Of a stretch of DNA of 64,000 nt, positions 46,301 to 58,563 are shown in pieces. A model generated the notes under the pieces. That model was not told the DNA's origin. It did not search any database and was given only the letters and a program-made list of their open reading frames with translations. Each line of letters opens with the position of its first letter. The first letter of the stretch is position 1. This DNA comes from Bolinopsis microptera (taxonomy: Eukaryota; Ctenophora; Tentaculata; Lobata; Bolinopsidae): assembly GCF_026151205.1 (NCBI RefSeq), contig NC_087077.1, positions 7,679,983 to 7,743,982 on the forward strand. The letters run 5' to 3'. The translations under genes and the position numbers were made by a program.

Positions 46301-49300
46301 ATTTTGCTCACAATATTCTGAAACGTAAAATACCTATAAATAGGGTTAGGCCGTTAGGGTTAGGCCGTTAGGGTTAGGCCGTCAGGGTTAGGCCGTTAGG
46401 GTTAGGCCGTTAGGGTTAGGCCGTTGTCGGGGGGTCCTTAGCCAAGCCATCTTGTCCGGACATATTTATTTCGACCATATTCTATACGTTCATGTGAATT
46501 TAAGAAGTACTGGGTACATGTTTCTACCGTAATGGGTATTGCCAAGGGGCAACATTTTCACAGCAAATATACAGCGTAATTTCTTTCCGAATATTTGTGC
46601 AAACTTGTGCAAACCCTGTCCAATGGAAATGTGTTCTCAAATAATAACAAGAATTGCGCCATTACACTCTCTGCTTATCTCATGCTGATTGCTGCCACTA
46701 GGTAGTCCTGCAATTAGTCTATGGTCCCTATTATTACCGGTTAAGCCACTCATTAATAAGTTCTACCAAAACTGATTAATAAAAAAATCCATTTTTCAGG
46801 TTTATGTTTATCGTGTACAGAAATGGCCAGGAAGCAACGAATGCTATCTCGTCTTGTAACGGTTACAAACTGGACAAAAACCATTGCTTTGCCGTCAACA
46901 GACTCTCCGACTTTGAACAGTGAGTGAAAACGATTCTTATTTTATCAAAATACTGTAAATTTTTATTAGATTATTCTTGTTGTTGTCGTGATCAAAATCT
47001 CTTAAATATTATCTAGTTTAAACTCAACGTTTTCATGTAACTGAAAAATAAAAGGTCATAATATTAATATTCATATTCTAGGTTTTCAATCAAAAATTCA
47101 ACCGTATATAATATGTAGTACCCTGGTGCAAAGTTAGTGTACAAATTATTAAATTGAAAACTGCATTGAAACCGCAAAAAAGATTAGTATTTTATCAAAA
47201 GAATGAAACTAGACTGCAAACAAAGGAATGCATACAATATAATTTATATGCGAAACTAAGATATACTATGTAGCAGGAATGCATACAATGAATTTAAAGA
47301 AATGCACGGTGAAACGGTAAGCAGGCACTGCAATGTGTGTTGGTGTGTTTGTTGAGTGAAGCGTAAAAATGGCAGGAATTTACCAATGAGTGTGAAATTT
47401 ACCAATGAGTGTGAAATTTACCAATGAACGTGAAATTTCTATAGATAAGAGCTGGAATTTGAAGCCAATTTGAAGCCATGACCCTTCTCGCCTATGATAT
47501 CTCTTAAAAGTATGCTGGTATCTATAACGAACTAATCTTATTTCCAGCTGCATGAGTATTCCTGACAAGTGGGAAGATCCAAAACCAGAACCATACAAAC
47601 CACAAGCTAACCTGAAATCCTGGATGACTGATGCCGAGTGTTTTGATCAGTTTGCCATTGTTCATGGCAAGAACAGGAACACTGCTGTACACAGTTGTGG
47701 GCCCAGCCAGTCCTTCACTGTTCAACAGCGAGAGGTAGGTTCACATTCCAACCAGTTCTACTCCCTGATCCTCGTAATTCCGCCACGTTCTGTTGTGTCT
47801 GGGAGACAAAACTGCGCAATGTTTTATTATTTGTTTATTTTATGTTGTTGTGATCATACTGTAGCTAATTCAATAATCCTCCACTTTCAGGGTTGGACCG
47901 AATCACACGTGAAGTTTTCTCCAAAAGGATCGTATCTTGCAACATGTCACAAACAAGGTATTGCCTTGTGGGGAGGTCCAGAGTTCAGCAAAGTTGGACG
48001 ATTCAACCACCCAAATGTTACATACTTCCAATTCTCTCCATGTGAAAGGTATGTTTGGTGAACTATTTTACCGCTCTAGTTCTGTTTATGACATCTTGAC
48101 CTTGATAATTTACGCACAAATTTTTTCTGTTTTAAGATTAAAATCAAATTATTTCTCAATGAAATCTAGACAAGCAAACAACCGAATTTGCGTGCAGGTA
48201 TTTTGTGACGTACAGTAAGACCTCACTGTCTCCTGAGGATCCGCAGAACCTTATCATCTGGGAGACGAGATCCTGTCTTAACAAACGAGCTTTCTCTCTT
48301 CCCGTTCTGAACTACTGGCCCTATTTCAAGTTAGTGCATATTTTATCAATATAATATGACCGTCAAAAAGTAGTAATTAATTAATTGACGATATTGATAA
48401 GAGACGTACTGAAAGTCGGTTAAAATAGTGGTCACAACGTGTTTGTTTGTTTGCGTCACGCGCTTATACTTTGAATCATAAAGATGACCCTCAAACTTCG
48501 CGCTTTGAACAAATTTTACCGCGCGCGGCACGACTTATTGCTTCATTATACAACGCTTCGTTGCGAAATTGTACAAAGATGTATGAAAAACAATCATTAT
48601 TTAAAACTCGGGCACTAACCGTCACTCTTTCCTTATCCTATTCGTAAACGCACGCGGCAGAGTTGTGTATCTTGTCTGGACAGTATGTGGTTTACGCCAT
48701 ATGGATACTTTGACCTCTTTAACCCATTTAGTGCTACCGCGAACCAGTTCAGGGGTGAGGGGCGCAGATTAACCTATCTCGAAATGAGGCCTTTTCGGTT
48801 TAAACTCTTGGTATTTTTTTAGAGTGAGACTACCTCTGCAAAAGTTTTGTAATTAATAACTTTTAACAAAGAAGTTCGTCAAGCATGGAACCAATGGTTC
48901 CTGAGTGTTCTTGTGTTGGACGAAATAATGTAATCTGTATTCAATACTGTGCAACCTATGATCGCAGTAATCCACCATTCCTCCTTACAAAGCTTTTTTG
49001 CAGGTGGAGTCACGATGGACAGTACTTTGCTACCATCACGGGGGATAATCTGTCGATCTATTCAACACCCTCAATGAAACTGTTGGATAACAAGAAGATA
49101 TCTGTACAAAATATCAGGTATTTAAAATATCTTGTTAATGTATCTAACATTGCTTTTCTTCTCTAAATTCGGGTACAAGTGTAGTTAGCTGCATGACTTC
49201 GTAAGTTTTTTTTTTATAATTTTCTTATTTCCATCCACTTCTCAGAGATTTCAGCTGGTGCCCATGTGAGAACTGGATAGCCTACTGGCAGAGTGAGAAT

Positions 49301-51434
49301 AAAAACATTCCTGCTCGGGTCACCATCATGGATGTGCCCAGCTGCGAGCCTTTGTCGGCCAAGAATCTCTTCAACGTCAGCAACATCGAAATATTCTGGC
49401 AAAATTCAGGAAATTATTTGGCTGTGAAAGTGGACAGAACGATTAAAAACAAAAAGGTACGTTCAGTTTAAATTCCTTGCTTTGAATAGTGTCGTGATTA
49501 AAAGGCTGAATCCTCCTTCTAACCAGACCTCTTTATTACTTTTTGGTTATTAATTTCTCGTTGAATGTGCCCTTTCATTAATTTTTTATTACAGGAAGGA
49601 ACGGAAAATGTGTTTGAAATATTCAGACTTCGTGAAAAGGATATTCCAGTCGAGAACTTCGAAATCAAAAGTAAGTGTCAGCGAATATTTCATAGCTAGA
49701 TTCGTATGAATTTCGAAGGACATATTGTGACTTCTAAAAATAATCTTAAAGCGGTTCGGAATAAGATTTCCATGATTTTAACAGACTGCTACTTCAGGTA
49801 AAGTGATGTCTTTGTCGTGGGATCCAAAAGGGCCCCGTTTTGCTGTAATTCAAGGAGAACAAGGTCGAACAGATGTGTCCTTCTTTAAAATCGGAGAGAA
49901 GATCCTTCCAATCGGCAAAACTCTCCAAAACAAGAAATGTAATTGCATCAAGTGGAGTCCTCTAGGTAAGCAATCAACCCAATCAATCACATTCAATTTA
50001 TGAAACTATAAGATTTCTCCCTATAAAAGTATAAGTTCTCAACTCATCGTAATTGTAACTTGCATACTTATATATACAGAATTTATTTTCTCATGACTCA
50101 TGAGTTATGAAAGTACTGCATTCTGTATTGACCCCTTTTCCACAGGACAATATTGTGTGTTAGCCGGTCTAAACAACATTTCGTTTGACGGAGTTCTAGA
50201 ATTCTGGGATATCGGTGGAGACGCACCTACTCTCATGAACGAAGCTAGTCACTTTATGGTAACGAACATTACATGGGACCCAACTGGGCGGTACGTGTGC
50301 AGTTCCAACACTTACGGTGGACACTCCGTTGAGAATGGGTACAACATGTGGAACTTCCAGGGTCAGTATCTCATATATGCTCATAATTTACATTTTACAC
50401 CCACTTTTCCAAATTGTACACCTTACTTTTTAGGTATACTCAAAATTGTCCTTGAAAATACCCTTGATGTTTTATTTTACAGTTCATTGCAGCCCATTTA
50501 AGTGTTTTTTTAATCAGTAGATCCTGATGGATATTAACTAATTTTGTGGAGGTAATTATAAAAAGACAACTCCAGGTTCTAAAGTATTCGAGGCCAGTTT
50601 GGAAGGTTTTATTCAGTTCCAGTGGCGACCGAGACCACCTTCTCTTCTCAAAGAAATCCACACCAAAGAAATCAAGAAGAACATGAAATCCTATACTCGA
50701 GACTTCGAGATCAAGGATAAATTGTCACAATCGAAGGCTTCTAAGGTACAGTTCATCTTACGTGTATTCAGAGACATGGAGTTGTCACCATTTCTTTGCT
50801 CAAATTTGCGGCAAAAGCAAAAGTGCTCGAAAAATACCATATAATACTCTTGCTGTGGTCTTCTTAGATCTAGACATCTCGTTTTAAATTTGTCATCGAT
50901 CAACATAATAAGAAAAGAGTACAAACATATCTCTTATAATAGGGGGGATTATTTACATATTACGTAAGCCAGATTTTGGCCATTTCCGCATCCCACCTCC
51001 CCATCTGGCTTTCAAAACCCCTATTATAGTATTTTATTGACTTTTACCCTAAAACTTAATCTCTTTCTACAGGAACTGATCGAGAAGAGGAGAGCAGTGT
51101 ATGACGAGTTCATGACCTACAGACGAAAGAAGGAGAAGGATTTAGAGGTCCTTAAACTGCAATACAGCGAACTACGCACAGGTAAATTAAACCTTTATTG
51201 CTATTCTAGATTCTTTAACATTTTACAACAAGTTTTATCAGACACCCGAGACAAAAATAGGCGCTGAGTGCCTGATTAGGTATACCCAGATTCCACTTAT
51301 AGATTTTATCTCAGAATTGCCCTGAAATCGGACCCTATCTTTATCTTTTTACAGAAGTTGTCGATGAGGAATATGTTGAAGAGACTGTTGAATTCTTTAT
51401 GAAAGAAGAAGTTGAACCAGCCTCGAAAGAGTAG
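43346..51434 (+). CDS. EIF3B: Translation initiation factor 3 subunit B
   Basis: Scaffold of eIF3, which binds the 40S subunit and mRNA in the cytoplasm. Coding exons: 43346-43442, 43628-43674, 43806-43954, 46800-46919, 47548-47734, 47891-48048, 48198-48329, 49004-49117, 49246-49456, 49595-49670, 49798-49965, 50146-50361, 50576-50745, 51073-51181, 51355-51434. The sum is 2034 nt (677 aa) with every phase closing. An acidic N terminus (DEEEVPNYHEDDQYE) precedes an RRM (about 49-135, RNP1 KGFMFIVY). Then comes a WD-type beta-propeller (FSPKGSYLATCHKQGIALWGG, WSHDGQYFATI, NIPARVTIMDVP, WDPTGRYV), the WRPRPPSLL motif near 575, a basic helical segment, and a C-terminal ETVEFFMKEE peptide matching the region that contacts eIF3i/g. 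It is shorter than vertebrate eIF3b mainly at the N terminus. Intron 3 is 2.8 kb and full of repeats. Confidence 0.96.
44226..44246. repeat. Poly-G tract (21 G) in eIF3b intron 3
   Basis: G homopolymer on the sense strand, 140 bp before the G-bounded inverted-repeat element. Confidence 0.95.
44387..45099. mobile_element. G/C-tract-bounded inverted-repeat element in eIF3b intron 3
   Basis: Starts with G25 (44387-44411) then CCAACCATATTAAAGTAT. Ends with the inverted ATACTTTAATATGGTTGG then C18 (45082-45099). Inside each end is the same-orientation block with TATCCCCGGGTCAAAATCGG, about 75-95 bp long and itself bounded by TTAAAGTATA repeats. AATATAA borders both sides and may be a target duplication. 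No transposase. The family is unknown to me. Confidence 0.7.
45262..45873 (+). pseudogene. L2/CR1-like ORF2 C-terminal fragment
   Basis: In frame from DAKNLGFRLDSQLNF, through SSLDYCNALYYGC and LQNIQNRACRLV, to the typical LHWLKVKERIEFKLCLL, VAPAYLCDL and WNQLPIEIKTCS ending, with stop at 45873. The catalytic RT motifs lie upstream of the truncation and are absent. It belongs to the same broad clade as the LINE at 21.2-25.0 kb but is a different subfamily. Confidence 0.87.
45262..46146 (+). mobile_element. 5'-truncated L2/CR1-like LINE fragment in eIF3b intron 3
   Basis: Begins inside ORF2, includes the fragment to 45873 and a 3' UTR, and ends in a (TTA)n tail (about 46127-46145). Same orientation as eIF3b. 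Confidence 0.85.
46341..46424. repeat. 14-bp telomere-like tandem repeat, six units
   Basis: Units TAGGGTTAGGCCGT start at 46341, 46355, 46369, 46383, 46397 and 46411. Each contains the animal telomere core TTAGGG or GGGTTAGG. The array lies within an eIF3b intron, so it is interstitial, not a chromosome end. Confidence 0.92.
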
Positions 51435-54400
51435 TTCCCAAGCCGCGCCACAACTCTCGCTCCCCCCGAACTGATGTGCGTTCGGGGTCAGCAGTCGCCA
51501 GGACAACCTCCCGCGTTGTCTGGCCACGTGACGTCCTCACGTCACACGTGTTGTCACGTGCTACTCTTAACTGGTTTTCATCCTTGCTCGGTGTCAAACG
51601 GGACTGGCAAGCTCAACATTAATATTATTTACAGTAAGTGTCACAAATGCAAGGTTGAGACGGGCTTAGCTGTAGTTTTAATTTATGATTTACGGGGTAA
51701 ACTTTTGAATTTTCGTTTATGGAAAGTTATCTTAGCACTTTGTGCAAGTTTCGGTTTATTTCTTAATGAAATGCTGGGTGTATGGTTTCAGAATTGTGCA
51801 ACAATTAACTATTCCCAATTTAGTAATAGCGTAACAAGCGTAATACAGAAAATAATTTGCTACAAAACCTAAACGTAGTTTAACATTGTTTTAATTTAAG
51901 TATCGTTTTAATATGGATTTAAATCTGATTTTTGTAAGTACATAATTACACAATGAAGTAGAAGGTTTTTATTTTAATCAGATTAATATGATTTTTCTGA
52001 TTTTCGCCCTTCACAACGGGAGTTTTACCTTAGATGTCTAGATGGGATCTCTTTTACTTAGTTCCAGAATATTTAATAGCATCGATGATTTTATAGCTCT
52101 GGTTTCGTAACAATTTATTTTCTGTACTACTTTTGCTACGTTATCAAAAGATTGGGCGGACGTTTTTCTACACATTTCTGGATCTTTTGACATGCTCAAT
52201 GGATGCTTTAGTAACGAAACATTTGACGGTTATATCTCTCAAGTATCTTGTTTTATTTTTAAGGTTGTTTCTGGGAAATGGGTAAATCTTATCCGCTCCA
52301 AAAATCCAGATAAATTGCGAGACTATATTTAGCCTTCACGTAGCGTATACAGCTAGAGTAAGTAATTTAAACAAGAGCGCGCGGCGTTCAAATACGCTGG
52401 CACTTAAAATGCTCACAATAAACTTTTCCTACAATTTTATCGATGCCCCCTGCGTATAAATAACCATCTCATACACCCATTGTACGTGGAGGGGTGTGAC
52501 TTCAACGTCATATCCTAATTATGATTAAATGGCCTGGAGACAGCATTCATTTGCTCATGACGACTAATAACTGCCGGCGAATGTCATGTTTGACTGTAAT
52601 CAACCTATTCAAGCATGTTGCTGTTGTTTTTAATTTTAGACGTAATACTTGTTTAATATAGATGAAGCTCCTGTTAACTGTTTAGAGTTTCCCAATAAAT
52701 ATTGGTGTAAACAAGCCTGCCACCTCTATTAAGTGTATGTTATACCATTGTTTTATAAGTGCTGCTAAACCTTGCAATTACAATTACGAAGGGTGTGGCT
52801 AAGTATAACGATGAATTGCATATGTTAACGGGTGGGGCTTAGGAGCTTAAACTTTCCTGTCACAGTTTTAAATTCTCCTATGAACATCTATTGGATAAAT
52901 TAGCATGTCCCCACAGGAAATATTGTAAAAAATCTACAATAATAATATTGAAGTCTTACGAATTGGTCTCCACGCGAAGAGAAACTTTGTTACACTGATT
53001 GTATTTGACAAAATGTTAGCCAACTATGTTTGCTTCGTTTCTGGGTTATTTATTCACATGAGTGTGAGGATTTTTTGTATACAAGGAATTCTCATTAATT
53101 TATTATAAAAATACTTGATGCCAAACTCATTCCGAATCAATTGATGATAAATTTAAATATGCCCAAAATTTTATGTATGAACTAAAACTTACAAGCATGT
53201 AGCTTGACAAGCATTACAGCACATGACTTTTTATTCCGAGTACATATGAAAAGGTGCTAAAAGGAAATCCCGCATGGCTTAACACGTTTCATTCTGCAAA
53301 GAAAATTTGATTTTATGATTCTCAACGGAGACAGAATCAGCTTGGTAACTTGGTAAGATGAGAAATAAGACACCGTCTCTTACAATCGCTTTTGGATTCT
53401 TTAATAAAAATCCAATCGAATTAGAATTCATCTCTTATTTTTTATATTGATAAAATCAATACATAACATTATACACCCTGCAATTTACATCAGTGAAATT
53501 CAAATATCAATCTACACAAATTTCTACAGTTAACCAAGCGCACACAGAAAACTTAATCATGTGCTGACTTACATAATTAACAGGAGCGGATGTTTTTAAT
53601 GTTAATCGCTCAATTAATTAAGTGTGGTTTTACCAGAAATGTTAGCATCCTTTGAACTAAACATTAAAATTGATAAAATGAATGAAACATCTACTTTCCT
53701 AAAAAGAACGACTTAGCATGAACGCGAAGAGCCACCTCTTTCTGCTGTTAATTAAATTAAACAACCCAATCTTAAGTTAAAATAAACATGAGCGATTAAA
53801 ACAGGACGATAACCCTTGTCTCAGTTCACTACTCGCCAGCTAGTCTAATGGCTTAAATGAAATTCAAAATCTTTAAAATCTATTCTAGTTCAAATAGATT
53901 TTTAAAAGATTTGATAGTCAAATATGAAAAATTGCTACCTTTTCTATGAATTGAAAGGAGGAATGAACTTTTGGACTGTTGTTTTTCGAAACAAGCAGTA
54001 TTTCCTTCCTTCCTGCCTACTTAATAACAGTAGCTGATAAATTATTTTATGGAAACAGAACATAATATACAAAGTATTCAGCCGTCCCCTACGGATCACA
54101 ATTCACAATATTAAATTATTTGTGAAATTACAAAAATTCCATCTCCACATCTGTAAACCATTATACATTCATGTTACAATAAGTTAAAAACTCTAAAATA
54201 TGTTAAAACCTAACAACGGAAATTAGTATTCAGGGACAGACAAAAACTTAATTTCGGCAAATTTTGAGTAATTTGTTTCGCCAGTGTGAACTGTAAATTA
54301 AATAATGAGGTGACATTGTGATTAAAACTCGATTACTGAATTGTGCAATCAGCTTCACATGAGCAGAAATTATTTTATGTCTGAAATATCCTAAACAAGC

Positions 54401-54596
54401 CCAAGCATGAACATGGAACATTGTCCCTGACAGTTGAAATATGATAAAAACCGACAATGTCATACTCAAATATACTAATATAATTTACAATTCCCCAAAA
54501 AACCGTGTTAATATAAGTTACAACTCTCAATAATATGATGTAACTAATAAATTAAATTCGAAGTAGTGGTGTTTACTTGAGCATGAGAGCATGAGG

Positions 54597-54747
54597 TCGT
54601 TCACGTATTACGAAATCGCTTTTTGAAAAAATTTTACCTCCCCCTGGCCCTCCGTAATCGTTGATCAGTTTTACACATAGCTATTGTGTCCAAATTACAC
54701 TAGCGAAACCCCCCTCCCCCTCGGCTGATTGCGTAATATGTGAACGA
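54597..54747. mobile_element. Small inverted-repeat (MITE-like) element
   Basis: About 151 bp with imperfect terminal inverted repeats TCGTTCACGTATTACG and CGTAATATGTGAACGA and a C-rich interior. A similar TACATATTACGTAA end is at 50952, in an eIF3b intron. No clear target duplication. Confidence 0.5.
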
Positions 54748-54760
54748 ATAGTGTTCAGTA

Positions 54761-54809
54761 CAGTAGGGAGCAGCACTTTGTCTGTCGAGAGCCGTGATGC
54801 TCCCTACTG
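54761..54809. other. Hairpin with 12-bp perfect stem
   Basis: CAGTAGGGAGCA (54761-54772) pairs perfectly with TGCTCCCTACTG (54798-54809) around a 25-nt loop. It lies between the small MITE and the 3' end of the SLC35E1-like gene. Confidence 0.85.
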
Positions 54810-54948
54810 AACACAACAAAGAAGCGAATAACAAATAAACCAGGAAAATACGTTCATGCTCGCACTTTGCACAGCCCAAAAGTCATGCCCAATGCCCATG
54901 CATCCGTGCATCGCCACCCCCACGCTAATATTTAAACCAGCACAATAT

Positions 54949-57900
54949 TCAAGCTATAAAACTACCATTAAAATCAGAATCCCGACGATTCAAAGTATTT
55001 AAGTTATTATTGTTAATAAACGAACTGGTATGAGTTTTAGTTTCAAAAACTGGCACTTTGAGTTTGGGGTGGATACCATTAGAAGGGTGTATCTGACCAT
55101 TTGACGGAGAATGAGGGTAGGTCTGCTTAACTGATATTGGTAGCTTGAGTTTCTCCATCTTGTTTTCATCGTATTTTATCTGAAATGAGAGCTTAGATTA
55201 ACTAACTTTATATTTAATGAATTTATTTTGACAGTATATCGAACACAACATAAACAAATCACTAATATATTTTGACTTTATCAATGAGGACGAACTTAAA
55301 AACAACTGAATGATTTTTAACTAGGCTCATAGTAAAGAACATGACGTATAATGTATATATTGTGTATGTTTTAATAAATGATAACTAGCCTTGTAGCTAG
55401 CCTTGTTATAAAGAACACCTAGATAACAACTAACCTTGTTATAAAGAGCGACTCCTCCGATGGAGGCCCCCATTCCAAGCATGTTTGTTGACGTTACTGG
55501 ATTCCTCAGTATTGCCAGAGACATGGCTATAGTGAATACCCTCTTCATACAATTAGCAACCGAGTAACTGCAGGAGTCAACTTATTAGTATCAGTTAATA
55601 AGCCATTACTAATGTAATGTAATTATGACATTAGATACTGTTTTAGATAATTTCACGTTAAACACTATAAATACGTTGCAGTTCACCTCAGTATTACATG
55701 ACTCGCCAAGACCGTACAATTTATTACCATGGCCGTTTGAATCATTCCGTTGCTAATTGGAGAACTAAATTACGTTATCCAAAAATACACACTAATTTTC
55801 TTTTCGTCTAATTAATTAAATAGCTGTCTCGAAAGTAAAAGTTATGTATTATAAAATGTATAGTTTATATTACACTATACATGAGGTTCGCTTTTTGCAG
55901 TTAAACTAACGGCTAATTATGAGAATAATTAAGATTCCTGCCAGAAAATATTCATATCATCTCACGTCATAGTAATGTGACCTTTGAACTGTACTCAACA
56001 AATCGGCTGGTATCATTTATTGTGCAAATCCCATGGCCGTTCAGTTGAGGGTGCTCGATTCTAGAGCGTGTGGAAGATTTCATAATTATAAGGCCAAGGA
56101 TCATTCTTTAATAAATTGATCACGATTGGCTAACTCTTGAAACTTTTTTGTCAAATGAGTCTAGACCTTCAGAATAACCAAATATGGTCAAATCTTGGGC
56201 TCTATTCAGAAGCTTTCAATGCCAAGGACCGTGATTTTGGGATAATAACTTTCTGAAAACCTGAATTCTGAGTTCTGAGTAATGTCGAGATTTTCGGGGG
56301 AAATATCTTATAATGCAATTTCACAAAAACCAAAATATATTGAAGCCTTTACGGTCAGCTTGTGGTTGGTTTACGATCAGTGTTGTACCAATGCATTAAT
56401 TTCACGGAGGACGTCAGGATATAATATAGTATATACATTTAGCCATATTCTTACAGAAAATACTCCTTTCTAGTCTAGACACTGCGATCCAAAATCGTGT
56501 TTTCTAATGTGGCAGTGGTCAAGATGACCTGATCTGCCTTCAGTAAGATATCAAGAGTAACAGGCGTAATAAGGCGTATGTAATTTATATTTGTCATTTA
56601 TATTTATAATTGATTAACTGAATACTGATTTGATCAGTCGATTGAAATTGCATTACTGTGGAGCGTGCCTCGTGAACTGCCGAGTCTGCAAATAGATCTC
56701 TCGTTGTATCTGAGGCAAGCTAGTGATCGACCGGTGGCAAAATTATCAATCGTTTTAACTAGATCTTATCATGAATTCTTAATCAAAAATTCCCAGCTAA
56801 ATAACCAAGATTTTAGGCGGGGATCATGACCATGTTTAGCTGGGTGCCAAGTTCAGCTGGGCCCCGGTCGATCACTGAGCAAATCACAGATCTATATTGT
56901 GGAGTACAAATCACTCCATTATCTGATGCTTTATAATAGATTCGAAGTGACTACAGATTAAAGATTTTGGTCACAAAATTTTCAATTAGCGTGCATTAGC
57001 AGATCTTTTATATGATCTGCTACACGTATTTATTTACCTAGAAACCTAGATAATGTATTATTGATTATGGAAGCAATAGTTCTATCAGAATTTGAATAAA
57101 TAGACTCCGGAAAGTACTTTCAAGGCTCGAGTCAATGCTTAAAAACCCAAAACCAAAACTCTGATCTTTAAAAATGAGAATTCTAATACCAAAACTAAGA
57201 AAAACTAATGCAATAACTAAATGTATAACACAAATACTAAAACTGACCTGACAGGATTTACAAGGCTGAGGAAGCTGAAAGCGGCCACGTTTTGTGACCA
57301 ATTAAATATGGAAACTGCGAGCATGTAGGGGAATATCTCCGATACTGGGTCCTTTAGTGCACTCTGGGGAGTGGGGGAATGTTAACTGTTATATTACATG
57401 AATATATATAATATTAGTTCACCTGATCACACGTAATGAATAAACTCGTTATGCTTCATATCTCGGTCATCTGAGAAGCTACAGTTCTAATTCTTTTAGG
57501 ACAAACGTAATTCGAATGGCCAAACACAATTCAATAACATTTAGCTTGATCCGACTATCCAAACTATCAAATAAATGTGAAAATGAACCTCCATTTGAAA
57601 AAATGAACGCGAATATTTTTCGAGTTGACAAATTCCTCGAACCAGTGGTGGTACTAAGTCATACCAGAAAGAAGTATTTAAATTGGGCACTCAGTGACTG
57701 AGCTATAAAGGCCAACGTATGGGTACTGACTTTTGGCCCACCCTGTATATTTAGTGTTGGCATAAAAATGTATATATATATATTATGTTATATCGATAAG
57801 AATATTTAATATGAAATTAAATGATGTACTCTCGAAAATTTTATCTCCTAATGATAATTTATTCGCTGGAAATTGGAAGAACGCAGATAAAAAGTCTGGT

Positions 57901-58056
57901 CTAAATAAATAAAAAATAAAAAACCGGACTCACATAATCAAAATTAAGAAGTCTGGAAGCATCGTGAAACAGCCAGAGCGGTAGACACAGGAACAGACTG
58001 GACAGAGAAACGAAGTATAACATCTTCAAGTGATGGAGGTTGTTATCTACCATCGC
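54949..58056 (-). CDS. SLC35E1: SLC35E1-like nucleotide-sugar/triose-phosphate family transporter, last four exons
   Basis: Multi-pass membrane transporter of the drug/metabolite superfamily, expected in Golgi/ER membranes; substrate unknown. Exons in transcript order are 58056-57934, 57363-57248, 55567-55435 and 55179-54949. Phases close, giving 200 residues and TGA at 54951-54949. The first begins AMVDNNLHHLKMLYF, matching the conserved R-I-H-H-L-R-L-L site of SLC35E1, followed by a hydrophobic helix. Next comes NWSQNVAAFSFLSLVNPVSYSVAN, then LRNPVTSTNMLGMGASIGGVALYNK, the family signature. The tail IKYDENK leads into a polar cytoplasmic C terminus. About half of a full-length protein (N-terminal helices) is missing. 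Its exons were not found between 58057 and 64000, so they probably lie beyond the window. One intron holds a mariner-like fragment. Confidence 0.9.
57419..57745. mobile_element. Tc1/mariner-type element, partial inverted copy
   Basis: 327 bp matching the first part of the element at 31475-32235 in reverse orientation. It keeps one terminal repeat (ending CCACCCTG at 57745, then TA) and is cut inside the element near TCACCTGATCAC. It lies in the first visible intron of the SLC35E1-like gene. Confidence 0.9.
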
Positions 58057-58563
58057 CTGCGAAAGGGGCTATTAATTAATTGACTGTTCAAAGTGCTTAA
58101 ATTATCAATTATTTAGTCGGCATTGAACAAATTCTTTGCTTTTAACGGCTCGACTCACGTCCGAATCTATATCCTAATTTTATCATGGGAAATATCTGAG
58201 TATGCTTGTGTAAGAGCCGGCACGATCTAGTGACAGAATATCTAGATACCGTAGCACTGGTTTAGATATTGTAATTACCATCACTGGCCACACCCATATT
58301 GACGCCATCAGGCATGTAACTTTGAACTTATTACAACACTACAAATCTATTATATCTATTGAGGGAGGGACCTTCGACATTGTCCATCAAACAATAAGGA
58401 TCACTTGGTAAGCTCTGTAATGGAGGCTGATATAAAAGATATATAACGTGGCAAAATAATAACTGAGTTACAAATTAAATTAAATTAGGCAATTGATTGA
58501 TAAAGGTTTTGAGTTCTTTTCACATCTTCTGCTCAGCTGTTTATATAACGTCCTATGTCTGAA

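Larger units (their letters stand above)
51435..54948. other. Intergenic space between convergent eIF3b and SLC35E1-like genes
   Basis: Probably both 3' UTRs. AATAAA occurs at 52417 and 52694 (+), and TTTATT at 53230 would be AATAAA for the minus gene; none is decisive. A small palindromic element and a hairpin lie at 54597-54812. Otherwise AT-rich. Confidence 0.5.

Noticed and set aside
46341-46424. Chromosome end / telomere
   Set aside because: Only six variant units, flanked on both sides by eIF3b exons in correct order.
47937-48218. 93-codon plus-strand frame
   Set aside because: Shadow of eIF3b exons 47891-48048 and 48198-48329 in another frame.
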